Shown here one piece after another: positions 42,930 through 52,036 of a stretch of DNA of 64,000 nucleotides. The position numbers and the translations under genes were made by a program. The notes under the pieces are model-generated. The model searched no databases and was not told the origin of the DNA. It saw only the letters and a program-made list of their open reading frames with translations. How positions within the stretch are numbered: position 1 is the stretch's first letter; each line of letters begins with the position of its first letter. Source of the stretch: Luteipulveratus mongoliensis (GTDB lineage: Bacteria > Actinomycetota > Actinomycetes > Actinomycetales > Dermatophilaceae); contig NZ_CP011112.1 in the NCBI RefSeq assembly GCF_001190945.1, positions 2,418,001 through 2,482,000 of the forward strand, written 5' to 3'.

Positions 42930-43172
42930 GTGCTCGAGGAGGCCCTGGAACACCTGGTCAAGGGCATCGTCGACCACGACGGTGACGTCGTGGTCCGCCG
43001 CAAGGACAACCGTCGCGGCGAGCTGCTCGAGGTCCGGGTCCACCCCGATGACCTCGGTCGCGTGATCGGCCGCTCGGGTCGCACTGCTTCGGCGCTGCGC
43101 ACCGTCGTGTCGGCTCTCGCGGGTGGCAAGAGCGTCCGGGTCGACATCGTCGACACCGACCGGGTGCGGTAG
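42930..43172 (+). CDS. khpA: KH-domain RNA-binding protein KhpA
   Basis: An 80-residue protein that is essentially one type II KH domain, with the GxxG loop in RVIGRSGRTASALRTV. It binds RNA and in other bacteria pairs with KhpB/Jag. GTG start 3 bases after the rpsP stop. The KH gene after rpsP is a standard bacterial arrangement. Confidence 0.94.
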   Translation: MLEEALEHLVKGIVDHDGDVVVRRKDNRRGELLEVRVHPDDLGRVIGRSGRTASALRTVVSALAGGKSVRVDIVDTDRVR

Positions 43173-43194
43173 GTCCGCCAAGCACGACACACGC

Positions 43195-43232
43195 AGAAGG
43201 CCCGCTGGGAGACGTCTCCCAGCGGGCCTTCT
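43195..43232. terminator. Bidirectional terminator, 38-bp perfect palindrome
   Basis: The 38 bases are a perfect palindrome (half-site AGAAGGCCCGCTGGGAGAC), giving a stem of about 17 bp around an ACGT loop. It lies between the convergent khpA and C40 peptidase genes; the tail TTCTCGCGT is only weakly T-rich. Confidence 0.85.
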
Positions 43233-43242
43233 CGCGTCGTGG

Positions 43243-44019
43243 TCAGCCGGTCACTCGGCCGAACGAGCGCTGGTAGCCGTTCATCACGGACAGGTTGTCC
43301 TTGTGGATGCCGTTGACGTTGCCGTACTGGATCGCGCTCAGCATGGTGCTGCTGCCGAGGTAGACACCGACGTGCGAGATGGCCGCTCCGGGCTTGTTGA
43401 AGAAGACCAGGTCGCCTGCGACCGGCCTTGAGGTCGCGACGACCTTCCTCTTCTGGTCCGCGGACGAGTCCCACCTCGCGAACTTCTCGTGGCCCAACGC
43501 CTTGCCCACCACCCAACGGGTGTAGCCGGAGCAGTCGATGCGGCCACTGGTCGGCCCGGGCTTGGCGCCGTGTCCGTCACCGAGCCCGTAACGGACGTTG
43601 GGCGTCTTCGCCAGAGCCTTGGCCTGGCTGACGATGCGTGCTTGGACGCTGGTCGACGGCTTGCCCTCCAAGGAGGCCTTGGTGGCCGGGCCAACCAGAC
43701 CGTCCGCGGTCAGCTTGTGGTTCTTCTGCCAGGTCACGACAGCGACGCGGGTGCGCTCGCCGAAGACGCCGTCGGCGACCAGCTTGGCGCCCTGCTTGGC
43801 ATTGAGGAGGTCCTGCAGGCGAGTGACGCAGCCACTGGTCTGGCCCTTGGCGATGCTGTACGGGCACGAGGCCGAGGTGAGCGTGATCGGCTTGGGCGCG
43901 GCAGAGGCCGAGCCCGCTGTAGCCACGGCGCCACCGGCGATCATCGCCACGGCGGCGGCCGAGATCGCGGCGCGTTGAAGGATGGTGCGAGCCGTGCTGG
44001 CGTTGCGAGTCATGGTCAT
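43243..44019 (-). CDS. Secreted NlpC/P60 peptidase with peptidoglycan-binding domain
   Basis: A 258-residue exported protein. Signal peptide up to about residue 40 (ISAAAVAMIAGGAVATAGSASA); a peptidoglycan-binding-1 domain (SGCVTRLQDLLNAKQGAKLVADGVFGERTRVAVVTWQKNH); a C40 domain with the catalytic Cys in IDCSGYTRWVVG and His in ISHVGVYLG. It would cleave peptidoglycan stem peptides. Start is either ATG 44019 or ATG 44013; GAGGG is 4 or 10 bases upstream. Unlike the peptidase at 20908, it has no SH3-like modules. Confidence 0.9.
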   Translation of the reverse strand: MTMTRNASTARTILQRAAISAAAVAMIAGGAVATAGSASAAPKPITLTSASCPYSIAKGQTSGCVTRLQDLLNAKQGAKLVADGVFGERTRVAVVTWQKNHKLTADGLVGPATKASLEGKPSTSVQARIVSQAKALAKTPNVRYGLGDGHGAKPGPTSGRIDCSGYTRWVVGKALGHEKFARWDSSADQKRKVVATSRPVAGDLVFFNKPGAAISHVGVYLGSSTMLSAIQYGNVNGIHKDNLSVMNGYQRSFGRVTG

Positions 44020-44114
44020 CAATCCCTCGACGTCTGAAGTGGTGGTGCTGACATCGACGAAGTTATTGATCGACGAGCACGCGCTCCACGGGCCGAAGTC
44101 CTGTCTTGGTCGGG

Positions 44115-45134
44115 TCAAGGTCCCGGGACCCTGGGCCGGTCGAGCCGTACGTCTTCGGACCCTTCTGCGCCATCGATGACGTAGGCGATGCTCGAGCGTT
44201 GGCTGATGCCGAGCTTGCGCAGGATGCCGCCGACATGGCCCTTCACGGTCTTCTCGGAGATCACCAGACGCTCGGCCAGCTCTGAGTTGGTGTGTCCGCC
44301 CTCGGCAATGAGCTGGGCGATCTCTCGCTCGCGATCGGTGAGCGGAGCCAGCGGGTCGGCCGCAGCCTCCTTCACCGGTTGGTGCAGGAGCAGGTGGGCG
44401 ACGTGGGTCTGCGCCTGCTCACAGAGCGCACGCGCCCTGGTCGCCGACGCCAGCTGCTTGCCGTCGTCCTGGGCGCGCGCGTGGTCCTGCAGCTCCTCGA
44501 TGGCGACGTGCAGTCGCTCCAGGCGCGAGCTGACCTCCACCACCAGATCGGTGTCGCTGCGAGGCACCGTGCTGTCGAGCTCGGGATAGAGCGCGTAGAG
44601 GTCCAGGTCCTCGGCCTCGTCGGCGTCACGCGCCGCGGCCGACACGAGGGCCTTCGCCAACCACTGCGCGGCGTGTGCGACCTCGTCGTCGAAGACGTCC
44701 GGTGTGCCGCTCAGGGCCGCCATCAATCCGGTGGCCTCACCGGTCTCGCGATCGAGCAGCGGCACGATCAGCGCGTCCTGTGAGCGCTCGTCGACCTTCC
44801 CGAACGGATAGCCCCGCCCGAGCATCCGACCGTTGTCGTCGGCGTAGCGGTAGGGGCGTCGAGAGGCCCGGATCCAGGCCGACATACCGTGCGGACCGAA
44901 GTCCTGCACCGTCGATCCGTTGAACGCCTCGCGGTCCACGGTGTAAGGGATGACCAGGGTCGACTCGCCGCGGTAGTGACCGACGTAGAAGCTCTCGATG
45001 GGGGCGAGACTGGCGAGCGCCGTGCGGCAGGCGGCGTACCGCTTGACCATGTCGCCGCGCTCGGCAGACCGCAGCCGGCGGTCGGCGTTGCGCAGTACGG
45101 AGAGGGCGATCGGTGAGAACGTCCGCGAGGTCAC
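44115..45134 (-). CDS. LuxR-type regulator with GAF-like sensor domain
   Basis: A 339-residue protein. Residues about 30-175 look like a GAF domain (SFYVGHYRGESTLVIPYTVDREAF, DALIVPLLDRETGEATGLMAALS). The C-terminal LuxR helix-turn-helix is clear: LTDREREIAQLIAEGGHTNSELAERLVISEKTVKGHVGGILRKLGISQRSSIAYVI. GTG start with GAAGGG five bases upstream. It may act alone as a sensor-regulator. About 95 bases separate it from the C40 peptidase on the same strand, so co-regulation is possible but unproven. Confidence 0.88.
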   Translation of the reverse strand: MTSRTFSPIALSVLRNADRRLRSAERGDMVKRYAACRTALASLAPIESFYVGHYRGESTLVIPYTVDREAFNGSTVQDFGPHGMSAWIRASRRPYRYADDNGRMLGRGYPFGKVDERSQDALIVPLLDRETGEATGLMAALSGTPDVFDDEVAHAAQWLAKALVSAAARDADEAEDLDLYALYPELDSTVPRSDTDLVVEVSSRLERLHVAIEELQDHARAQDDGKQLASATRARALCEQAQTHVAHLLLHQPVKEAAADPLAPLTDREREIAQLIAEGGHTNSELAERLVISEKTVKGHVGGILRKLGISQRSSIAYVIDGAEGSEDVRLDRPRVPGP

Positions 45135-45243
45135 GCGCTGCCCTTCGCTGGGTCCTGTACGTGTCGGCGATTTTAGCGGCTCTTCGAACGTGAGCGGTGC
45201 GCTCGGTGCCTGCGAGAACGGTCGGTCTGGCGACGGACCTGAC

Positions 45244-45249
45244 TACAGT
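45244..45249 (+). promoter_or_regulatory. -10 box of the SRPBCC gene (leaderless start)
   Basis: TACAGT is followed by six bases and the ATG at 45256. Confidence 0.4.
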
Positions 45250-45255
45250 CGCTGC

Positions 45256-45729
45256 ATGTCTTCGAGCGTTGTTGCCCAGCAGTCCCGCGCCATCCCGATC
45301 CCGGTCGACGAGGCGTTCGCGCGGACCTTGGTGCTGCCGTTGCCGGACCTGTTCTCGCGGCGGTACGGCCCGGTGCCACGCATCAAGGAGGTCCGCGACC
45401 AGGACGGCGAGTGGGCTCGGGCGGGTCAGACCCGCACGATCGCGCTCGCCGACGGCGGGAGCATGGTCGAGGAGCTCATGACCGTCGACCCGCCGCACCG
45501 GTTCACCTATGTGCTGACGCAGGTCAAGGGTCCGCTCGCACCGCTGAGTCAGCGCATCGAGGGCGAGTGGGCGTTCGTCCCAACAGGGACCGGGACCGAG
45601 GTGACGTGGAGCTGGACGATGGCGCCGCGTACCCCGGTGTCCCGAGCGGGCCTGATCGTGTTCGCCCGGTTGTGGAAGGGCTACGCCCGACACGCGCTCG
45701 AGGTGCTGTCCCACGAGCTCGTGCGCTGA
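45256..45729 (+). CDS. SRPBCC-fold protein (polyketide cyclase/START-like)
   Basis: A 157-residue cytosolic protein with the START-like pattern: an initial strand with IPIPVDEAFARTLVLPLPDLFSRRYG, ADGGSMVEELMTVDPPHRFTYVL, then EGEWAFVPTGTGTEVTWSWTM and a long C-terminal helix with FARLWKGYARHALEVL. Such folds hold a hydrophobic ligand. The start follows a -10 at the leaderless spacing. It is upstream of rimM by 35 bases, but rimM appears to have its own start signal. Confidence 0.78.
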   Translation: MSSSVVAQQSRAIPIPVDEAFARTLVLPLPDLFSRRYGPVPRIKEVRDQDGEWARAGQTRTIALADGGSMVEELMTVDPPHRFTYVLTQVKGPLAPLSQRIEGEWAFVPTGTGTEVTWSWTMAPRTPVSRAGLIVFARLWKGYARHALEVLSHELVR

Positions 45730-45764
45730 CGTCTGGAGCGCGCCGGCCTGAGAGGATGCGCACC

Positions 45765-46274
45765 ATGGACGACGTGATGGTGGCCCGGATCGGCAAGGCC
45801 CACGGGCTGAAGGGCGAGGTGACCGTTCAGGTCCATACCGACTCGCCGGAGGAGCGCTTCGTCGTTGGCGCGACGTTCGTCACCGAGCCCGCTGAGGCCG
45901 GACCGCTGACCGTGCGAGCTTCGAGGGTTCACAACGGGATTCAGCTGTTGGCCTTCGAGGGCGCCCCCGACCGTACGGCTGCCGAGGCTCTGCGCGGGAC
46001 CCGCCTCGTCGCCGCGCCGGACCCCGATGACGAGGAGGACGCCTGGTATGAGGACGACCTCATCGGCCTGGAGGTCCTCGACACCAAGGGTGTGTCCGTG
46101 GGTCGCGTCGTGGCCCTGCACCCGCGGCCGGTGCAGGACCTTCTCGAGATCGAGAAGACGGGCGGTGGCGTCGCCTATGTGCCGTTCGTCGAGGAGATCG
46201 TGCCGGAGGTCGACGTCGACGCCGGCCGCGTGGTGATCGACCCGCCGCCCGGACTGCTGGACCTGGAGTCTTGA
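45765..46274 (+). CDS. rimM: Ribosome maturation factor RimM
   Basis: A 169-residue protein that helps form the 30S head near S19. N-terminal beta-barrel ([23 protein letters not shown]) and PRC-barrel C-terminal half ([63 protein letters not shown]). Two ATGs, 45756 and 45765, are possible; I prefer the second. Its stop overlaps the trmD start (TGATG). Confidence 0.95.
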   Translation: MDDVMVARIGKAHGLKGEVTVQVHTDSPEERFVVGATFVTEPAEAGPLTVRASRVHNGIQLLAFEGAPDRTAAEALRGTRLVAAPDPDDEEDAWYEDDLIGLEVLDTKGVSVGRVVALHPRPVQDLLEIEKTGGGVAYVPFVEEIVPEVDVDAGRVVIDPPPGLLDLES

Positions 46275-47443
46275 TGCGCCTTGACGTGGTCTCGATCTTT
46301 CCGGACTACCTTGCGCCGCTTGACCTTTCACTGATCGGCAAGGCCCGGCGCGACGGGCTGCTGGACCTGAAGGTTCACGACCTGCGTGACTTCACACACG
46401 ACCGGCACCGCACGGTCGATGACTCCCCGTACGGCGGTGGCGCCGGCATGGTCATGAAGCCGGAGCCGTGGAGCGAGGCGCTCGCCAGCGTTGCTGCGGA
46501 CGTCGACGCGCGGCCGACGCTGATCGTGCCGGGACCCGGTGGCACGCCGTTCACCCAGGCGATGGCTCGCGACCTCGCGAAGCAGGACCACCTCGTGTTC
46601 GCCTGCGGCCGCTACGAAGGCATCGACGAGCGTGTCTACGAGGCGGCGGCGGAGGCGTACGACGTGCGCATCGTCTCCCTGGGCGACTACGTGCTCAACG
46701 GCGGCGAGGTCGCCGTGCTCGCCATCGTGGAGGCCGTCGCCCGGCTGCTGCCCGGAGTCATCGGCAATGCGGATTCGTTGGTCGAGGAGTCGCACGAGGA
46801 CGGGCTGCTGGAGTACCCCGTCTACACCAAGCCCCCGGTGTGGGACGGTCGCGCGGTGCCGGACGTGCTGCTGTCGGGTGACCACGGCAAGATCGCGGCC
46901 TGGCGGCACCAGCAGCGGCTCGAGCGCACGGCCGCGCGGCGGCCCGACCTGCTCCACGCGTCCGGATCCGTCGCCGTCGGTGACCTCACGGACGGCTCCC
47001 TTGCGCTCGCGACGCCCGGCGATGTGGGCGAGCTGCTCACCCTGACGCACGCGTGCTGGCTGAAGGAGGGCATCGCGAACGGCATGCTCGACATCCCGGC
47101 GCAGCACGAGACGGTGGAGTCCCTCACCGCGTCGCTCGGGGAGTGGCAGACGTACGTACTCCGCTCAGGTGGTCGCCTCGTGGGTTCGATCAGGGGTCAG
47201 CTCGAGGATGACGTCTGGGAGATCGGCCGCCTGATGGTCGCTCCGGACCTGCACGGCCGTGGGCTCGGCCGGTGGTTGCTCGGACGCATCCAGGCGCTCG
47301 CACCGACCGCCGCGACCTCGTTCGCGCTGGTCACCGGCGCGAGGAGTGAGGCGAACATCCGGATGTACAAGAAGGCCGGCTTCCGCCAGGCGCCCAGCAG
47401 CCCGATCGCCGGCACCGTGCACCTGACTAAGCGGCGGCGTTGA
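46274..47443 (+). CDS. trmD: tRNA (guanine-N1)-methyltransferase TrmD fused to a GNAT domain
   Basis: A 389-residue fusion. Residues 1-228 are TrmD, which makes m1G37 in tRNAs: [36 protein letters not shown], and the trefoil-knot SAM site [13 protein letters not shown] (135-147). Residues about 245-389 form a GNAT acetyltransferase ([47 protein letters not shown]). The frame is continuous with no stop or restart site between the parts. The acetyl acceptor is unknown. Overlaps rimM by one base. Normal TrmD is about 240 residues. Confidence 0.95.
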   Translation: MRLDVVSIFPDYLAPLDLSLIGKARRDGLLDLKVHDLRDFTHDRHRTVDDSPYGGGAGMVMKPEPWSEALASVAADVDARPTLIVPGPGGTPFTQAMARDLAKQDHLVFACGRYEGIDERVYEAAAEAYDVRIVSLGDYVLNGGEVAVLAIVEAVARLLPGVIGNADSLVEESHEDGLLEYPVYTKPPVWDGRAVPDVLLSGDHGKIAAWRHQQRLERTAARRPDLLHASGSVAVGDLTDGSLALATPGDVGELLTLTHACWLKEGIANGMLDIPAQHETVESLTASLGEWQTYVLRSGGRLVGSIRGQLEDDVWEIGRLMVAPDLHGRGLGRWLLGRIQALAPTAATSFALVTGARSEANIRMYKKAGFRQAPSSPIAGTVHLTKRRR

Positions 47444-47805
47444 GTAGGCGCTCACTGCGCGCGAACGGCAGTGAGTGGGTGCTCACTGCGCATCAGTGGC
47501 TCTGGTACGTCGCCTGAGGCGGCCACTGGCGCGCACTCGGTGCTGGGAACGCGCCGTCGTCGCCGCCCGTCCGGTGGCCGTCGCCTGTCCGCGGATTTCT
47601 CGTACGCCGCGGGCTCTGGCAGACTTGACCCTCGCGTCACGCACCAGCACGGCCCCCGCCACAGGGGGAGTGGCCCGCTCGGTGACCGCCTTCACGAAGG
47701 CGACCACCCGGCGTACGTCATGAGGTCATCGGAGCTGACGCGCGCACCATCTTTCTCAAACCTCAAACGGTGGCGACCTGTGGCGCCGCAAGGAAGCAGT
47801 ACGCG
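47444..47805 (+). promoter_or_regulatory. 362-bp non-coding region with the rplS leader
   Basis: I see no gene here. It holds the alternative hairpins at 47451-47489, a CCGCGG inverted pair (47589-47594, 47607-47612), and a compact hairpin at 47681-47708 in which GGTG and CGCCTTC pair with GAAGGCG and CACC around symmetrical AC bulges. An rplS promoter probably lies near 47615-47630 (CAGACT as a poor -10). The last hairpin, about 100 bases before the start, is a candidate site for L19 autoregulation. Confidence 0.4.
47451..47489 (+). other. Mutually exclusive hairpins after trmD
   Basis: CTCACTGC occurs at 47451-47458 and 47482-47489, and GCAGTGAG (47468-47475) between them can pair with either copy, with loops of 9 or 6 bases. 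The arrangement could be a terminator or an attenuator between trmD and rplS. Confidence 0.4.
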
Positions 47806-48168
47806 ATGAAGAAGTTCGACGCGATCGACGCGGCCAGCCTGCGCGACGACGTCCCGGAGTTCCGCGCCGGTGACACCCTCAATGTGCACGTCAAGGTCAT
47901 CGAGGGCACGCGCTCTCGTGTCCAGGTGTTCAAGGGTGTTGTCATCCGTCGCCACGGAGCCGGCATCGGCGAGACCTTCACGGTCCGCAAGGTGTCCTTC
48001 GGCGTCGGCGTGGAGCGTACGTTCCCGCTGCACACCCCGGTCATCGAGAAGGTCGAGGTCGTCACCCGTGGTGACGTGCGTCGCGCCAAGCTCTACTACC
48101 TGCGCGACCTGCGCGGTAAGGCCGCGAAGATCAAGGAGAAGCGCGACACGCCTGCCAAGCAGGCCTGA
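47806..48168 (+). CDS. rplS: Ribosomal protein bL19
   Basis: A 120-residue large-subunit protein at the interface with the 30S. It begins [34 protein letters not shown] and includes [41 protein letters not shown] and [22 protein letters not shown]. Start supported by AAGGAAG nine bases upstream. It follows a long leader. Confidence 0.97.
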   Translation: MKKFDAIDAASLRDDVPEFRAGDTLNVHVKVIEGTRSRVQVFKGVVIRRHGAGIGETFTVRKVSFGVGVERTFPLHTPVIEKVEVVTRGDVRRAKLYYLRDLRGKAAKIKEKRDTPAKQA

Positions 48169-48214
48169 GCGTTCTCCCGGTGCTCACAGCATCGGCGGCT
48201 AGTCTCGCCGAGAG

Positions 48215-48925
48215 ATGACCGAGCACGTCGCTTCTGAGCGCATCACCACCGATGGCGTGGACTCCCCGGAGCCCACGCCATCGTCGCGTGTCGGGCGTCG
48301 GCGCTGGCCGATCCTGGTCCTGGCATTCCTCGCGCTGGTCGTGCTGACCCGCGGGCTGCTCGTCGAGACCTTCTACGTCCCCTCGGGCTCCATGGAGCCG
48401 ACTCTGTCCGGTGGTGACCGGATCGCGGTCTGGAAGCCCGGCGCCGATGACGTACGCCGCGGCGACGTCGTGGTCTTCAACGGCACCAAGGCGTTCGGTC
48501 CGAGCCGCGAGACCAGCGAGCCGTCGGGGCTGTCGAAGGCGGTCCGGTCGGTGGGCGACGCGCTCGGATTCCGCTCCGGCGAGTCTGACTACGTCAAGCG
48601 AGTCATCGCGGTCGGCGGCGATCGGGTCCGGATGGACTCAGCCGGAAAGGTGTTCGTCAACGACACCGCGATCACCGAGCCTTACGCCCGCGTCCAGAGC
48701 GCTGGGCCACCGTTCGACGTCGCCGTGCCGTCCGGCCGGCTCTGGGTGATGGGCGACAACCGAGCCCAGTCCGACGACTCGCGAGGGCACCTCGGTGACC
48801 CGGGCGGCGGAACCGTGAAGGCCGATGATGTCGTTGGCAAGGTCGTGGGGCGATACTGGCCGCTGACCGACGTCGGGGGTCTGCCCTCAGACGCAGCACA
48901 GGACCGCGGGGGCAACCATGACTGA
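48215..48925 (+). CDS. lepB: Signal peptidase I (first of three)
   Basis: A 236-residue membrane serine protease that removes signal peptides outside the membrane. One N-terminal helix (PILVLAFLALVVLTRGLLV), then the catalytic Ser in FYVPSGSMEPTL, the Lys in YVKRVIAVGGDRV, and GDNRAQSDDSRGHLGDP. It is the most divergent of the three, with a loop inserted before the Lys box. TAGTCT at about 48199 could be its -10. The next lepB starts within its last 8 bases. Confidence 0.93.
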   Translation: MTEHVASERITTDGVDSPEPTPSSRVGRRRWPILVLAFLALVVLTRGLLVETFYVPSGSMEPTLSGGDRIAVWKPGADDVRRGDVVVFNGTKAFGPSRETSEPSGLSKAVRSVGDALGFRSGESDYVKRVIAVGGDRVRMDSAGKVFVNDTAITEPYARVQSAGPPFDVAVPSGRLWVMGDNRAQSDDSRGHLGDPGGGTVKADDVVGKVVGRYWPLTDVGGLPSDAAQDRGGNHD

Positions 48926-50009
48926 CGGCGACAGGCCACCGCCTCGCGGTGCCAGCCGGCTGCCCAGCCGTCGCACCACCCCGCCGCAGGACGGCGGCGA
49001 TACTCAGCCAGCCACTCCGGCGTCCGACGATGCGCCCACCGTCGGCATCCGCAGGGATCCGCTGCGCGACGACGTCACCCGGGCGATCCCGCGCTGGAAC
49101 CCGGCCCGGGACAACGCCACGCTGCCGATCTCGCGAGACGCCGTGCGCGCGCATGGTGGCGAGCGGCGTACGACGCCTGAGGGTTCGCCTGCGGCGCACC
49201 CACTGCCGGGTGCACCGGCCACGCGAGCCGCGTCACCGCAGTCGCTCAACGGCTACTCGACCTTGCCCGGAGAGGGGTCGGTCGGGACGCCTGCCCCGCC
49301 CCAGACGCCCGATGCCGATGTCGAGGGGGAGGAGCCGGAGAAGGAACCCAAGCACGGGCGCACCTTCGTTCTCGTGCGCGAGCTCGCCATCGTCACCGTC
49401 ATCGCGCTGACGCTGTCCCTGGTCGTGAAGACCTTCCTGATGCAGCCGTTCTGGATCCCGTCAGGGTCGATGAACAACACGCTGGTGCGCGGCGACCGTG
49501 TCGTGGTCAGCAAACTGACGCCCGGACCGTTCGACCTCAAACGGGGCGACGTCGTGGTCTTCTCCGACCCGGACAACTGGCTGGACGAGGCACCACCTAA
49601 CCCGGGCCCGTTGCTCAAGGGCATGGAGTTCGTGGGGCTCTACCCGGCCGGGGACAACCACCTCATCAAGCGGCTCATCGGGTTGCCGGGCGACCACGTG
49701 GTGTGCTGCGACTCCAAGAAGCGCATCACGATCAACGGCGCACCCATCGAGGAGCCGTACGTCATGCCCGGCAAGGCGCCCAGCGACGACCCATTCAACA
49801 TCCGGGTCCCGGAGGGCCGCGTCTGGGTGATGGGTGACCATCGCGACGACTCCGCCGACTCGCGCTACCACGACGACGGCACCGGGGCCGAAGGCTCCGT
49901 GCCGATCAGCAAGATCACCGGCCGCGCTGTGGCCATCGCCTGGCCACTTGGCAGGATGGGATGGTTGAGCGATTACCCCAAGACTTTCGACAAGGTGCCA
50001 TCTTCGTGA
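48918..50009 (+). CDS. lepB: Signal peptidase I (second of three), with long cytosolic tail
   Basis: A 363-residue protein. About 148 N-terminal residues are Pro/Arg/Thr-rich and probably disordered, unusual for this enzyme. Then one helix (LAIVTVIALTLSLVVKTFLM), the Ser box FWIPSGSMNNTLVRGDRV, the Lys box [18 protein letters not shown] and GDHRDDSADSRYH. It overlaps lepB 1 by 8 bases and lepB 3 by the GTGA tetranucleotide. The catalytic part is closer to lepB 3 than to lepB 1. Confidence 0.93.
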   Translation: MTDGDRPPPRGASRLPSRRTTPPQDGGDTQPATPASDDAPTVGIRRDPLRDDVTRAIPRWNPARDNATLPISRDAVRAHGGERRTTPEGSPAAHPLPGAPATRAASPQSLNGYSTLPGEGSVGTPAPPQTPDADVEGEEPEKEPKHGRTFVLVRELAIVTVIALTLSLVVKTFLMQPFWIPSGSMNNTLVRGDRVVVSKLTPGPFDLKRGDVVVFSDPDNWLDEAPPNPGPLLKGMEFVGLYPAGDNHLIKRLIGLPGDHVVCCDSKKRITINGAPIEEPYVMPGKAPSDDPFNIRVPEGRVWVMGDHRDDSADSRYHDDGTGAEGSVPISKITGRAVAIAWPLGRMGWLSDYPKTFDKVPSS

Positions 50010-50860
50010 CTGACGACTCCTTCGGGCGCGCTTCCTCTGACACTGGACTCCCGCGCGCTGATCCTCCGAGCCCTGAGGATGCAGCGACGCGTGCCTCGCG
50101 GCGAGCTTCGGCAGACGGTGCGTCGCCGGCGCCCTCCACACCGCTCGAGCCCGTGACGGTTGCCGAGGGTGGTGACACCGACGAGCCACCACGTCCGCCG
50201 TCTCACCCGACCTTCTTGCACCGCCTGCGCGAGTACGCCGTCGTGGCGGCGATCGCCATCACGCTCGCCTTCCTGGTCAAGACGTTCTTGGTGCAGCCGT
50301 TCTGGATCCCGTCGGAGTCGATGGAGGACACGCTCATCACGGGTGACCGGATCATCGTCAACAAGCTGCCGGGCAGCACCAACGACCTCAAGCGCGGCGA
50401 CGTCGTGGTCTTCGAGGACCCGGACCACTGGCTCGGCCAGCAGCCGAACACCGGTGCGATCAAGAAGGGCCTGCAGTTCGTCGGCCTGTACCCGGCAGGC
50501 GACCAGCACCTGGTCAAGCGCATCATCGGGCTGCCCGGTGACCATGTCGTCTGCTGCGACCAGCAGGGTCGCCTGACGGTCAACGGTGTCTCAGTCACCG
50601 AGCCCTACGTGCGCAAGGGTCAGAAGCCGAGCAACGAGCGCTTCGACATCACAGTGCCTGCCGGCAAGCTGTGGCTGATGGGCGACAACCGCGCCTTCTC
50701 CTTCGACTCCCGCGGTCACGACGGTGGCTCCGGCGGGCAGCGCGGTTCGGTGCCTGAGTCCGATGTCACGGGCAAGGCGGTCGCGGTGGTCTGGCCGCTC
50801 AACCGGTTCGGCGGTGTGGAGTCCCAGCACGACGTGTTCGCGAAGGTGCCCGCGCCGTGA
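50006..50860 (+). CDS. lepB: Signal peptidase I (third of three)
   Basis: A 284-residue protein with a 75-residue polar N terminus, one helix ([21 protein letters not shown]), the Ser box [18 protein letters not shown], the Lys box [21 protein letters not shown] and [15 protein letters not shown] chose the GTG that overlaps the previous stop (GTGA, AAGGTG upstream); an ATG at 49961 is in frame but would overlap lepB 2 by 49 bases. Overlaps rnhB by GTGA. Confidence 0.93.
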   Translation: MTDDSFGRASSDTGLPRADPPSPEDAATRASRRASADGASPAPSTPLEPVTVAEGGDTDEPPRPPSHPTFLHRLREYAVVAAIAITLAFLVKTFLVQPFWIPSESMEDTLITGDRIIVNKLPGSTNDLKRGDVVVFEDPDHWLGQQPNTGAIKKGLQFVGLYPAGDQHLVKRIIGLPGDHVVCCDQQGRLTVNGVSVTEPYVRKGQKPSNERFDITVPAGKLWLMGDNRAFSFDSRGHDGGSGGQRGSVPESDVTGKAVAVVWPLNRFGGVESQHDVFAKVPAP

Positions 50861-51609
50861 CGAGCCGCCGACCGAGTCTGCGCGTCGAGCGCTCCCTCCA
50901 GCGCGAGGGGCATCGCCTGCTCGCGGGCATGGACGAGGTCGGTCGGGGAGCGCTCGCTGGTCCGGTGTCGGTGGGTGTCGTGGTCATCGACGAGACCACC
51001 CGGACCGTGCCGCAAGGCGTCAAGGACTCCAAGCTGCTCAGTCAGCCCGCTCGCGAGCGGATGGTGCCCAAGGTCCGCCGATGGGCGATCGACTACGCCG
51101 TCGGCCATGCCTCGGCGCAGGAGATCGACGACGTCGGCATCATGGCCTGCCTTCGGCTGGCCGGCACGCGCGCACTGGCCCAGCTGACCGTCGTACCCGA
51201 TCTGGTGATCCTCGACGGCAACCACGACTGGCTGACTGATCCAGGACGTGTCGGTCTGCTCGGTCTGATCGACGAGGGCCCGACGGTCCCGCCCGTCATG
51301 ACGATGATCAAGGCCGATATGCGCTGCTCCTCGGTGGCTGCCGCCAGCGTGCTGGCCAAGGTCGAGCGAGACCAGATCATCACCGATCTCGGTGAGGGTC
51401 ATCCGGTCTACGGCTGGTCCGGCAACAAGGGCTACTCAGCACCGGATCATCTCGCGGCGCTGGACGAGCACGGCTCCTGCGAGCACCATCGACGATCATG
51501 GCGCAGGTTCGTGCAGGAGGCCGAGCAACGATCGGGCCGCCCTGTGGCTGAGGATGTTGTCGAGGCCCGACCGGATGCACCGGTCGCGGTCGTGGAGGAG
51601 CTCGCGTGA
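50857..51609 (+). CDS. rnhB: Ribonuclease HII
   Basis: A 250-residue enzyme that removes RNA from RNA-DNA hybrids and misinserted ribonucleotides. Catalytic acidic residues are in [24 protein letters not shown] and [33 protein letters not shown] is the typical C-terminal motif; the last 40 residues are variable. GTG start overlapping lepB 3, and its stop overlaps the DUF2469 gene, so the block is one operon. Confidence 0.95.
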   Translation: MTSRRPSLRVERSLQREGHRLLAGMDEVGRGALAGPVSVGVVVIDETTRTVPQGVKDSKLLSQPARERMVPKVRRWAIDYAVGHASAQEIDDVGIMACLRLAGTRALAQLTVVPDLVILDGNHDWLTDPGRVGLLGLIDEGPTVPPVMTMIKADMRCSSVAAASVLAKVERDQIITDLGEGHPVYGWSGNKGYSAPDHLAALDEHGSCEHHRRSWRRFVQEAEQRSGRPVAEDVVEARPDAPVAVVEELA

Positions 51610-51929
51610 GTGCCGAGGACCTGGAGAAGTACGAGACCGAGCAGGAGCTGCAGCTCTACCGCGAGTATCGCGACGTGGTCGGGCTGTTCAGCCATGTCGT
51701 GGAGACCGAACGGCGCTTCTACCTGTGCAACGAGGTCGACGTGCAGGTTCGGGGCGAGGGCTCCGAGGTCTTCTTCGACGTGCGGATGAGCGACGCGTGG
51801 GTCTGGGACGTCTACCGGCCGGCGCGCTTCGTCAAGAACGTCCGGGTGATCACCTTCAAGGACGTCAACGTCGAGGAGATCGCCAAGGCGGACATCGAGT
51901 TCCCCAAGGGTGAGAACTTCCCTCGCTGA
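51606..51929 (+). CDS. DUF2469 protein
   Basis: A 107-residue conserved actinobacterial protein ([64 protein letters not shown]). It always tends to sit between rnhB and yraN in this phylum; the function is unknown. GTG start inside the rnhB stop (GTGA). Confidence 0.92.
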   Translation: MSAEDLEKYETEQELQLYREYRDVVGLFSHVVETERRFYLCNEVDVQVRGEGSEVFFDVRMSDAWVWDVYRPARFVKNVRVITFKDVNVEEIAKADIEFPKGENFPR

Positions 51930-52013
51930 CGCTCCGTCCACATCCCGTGCCCGCTGACTTGGTCGTCCCCAGGCGCCGCTGAACCCCTCGCTCGACCGTG
52001 TGCCGCTCGGCCA

Positions 52014-52030
52014 ACCTCCTCGCAGGAGGT
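52014..52030 (+). other. Hairpin covering the yraN ribosome binding site
   Basis: ACCTCCT (52014-52020) and AGGAGGT (52024-52030) form a perfect 7-bp stem with a 3-base loop, and AGGAGG is the Shine-Dalgarno of yraN (start 52037). While folded it should block ribosome entry to the yraN-comM-dprA operon. A CC-rich upstream stretch could compete for pairing. Confidence 0.6.
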
Positions 52031-52036
52031 GGTCCG

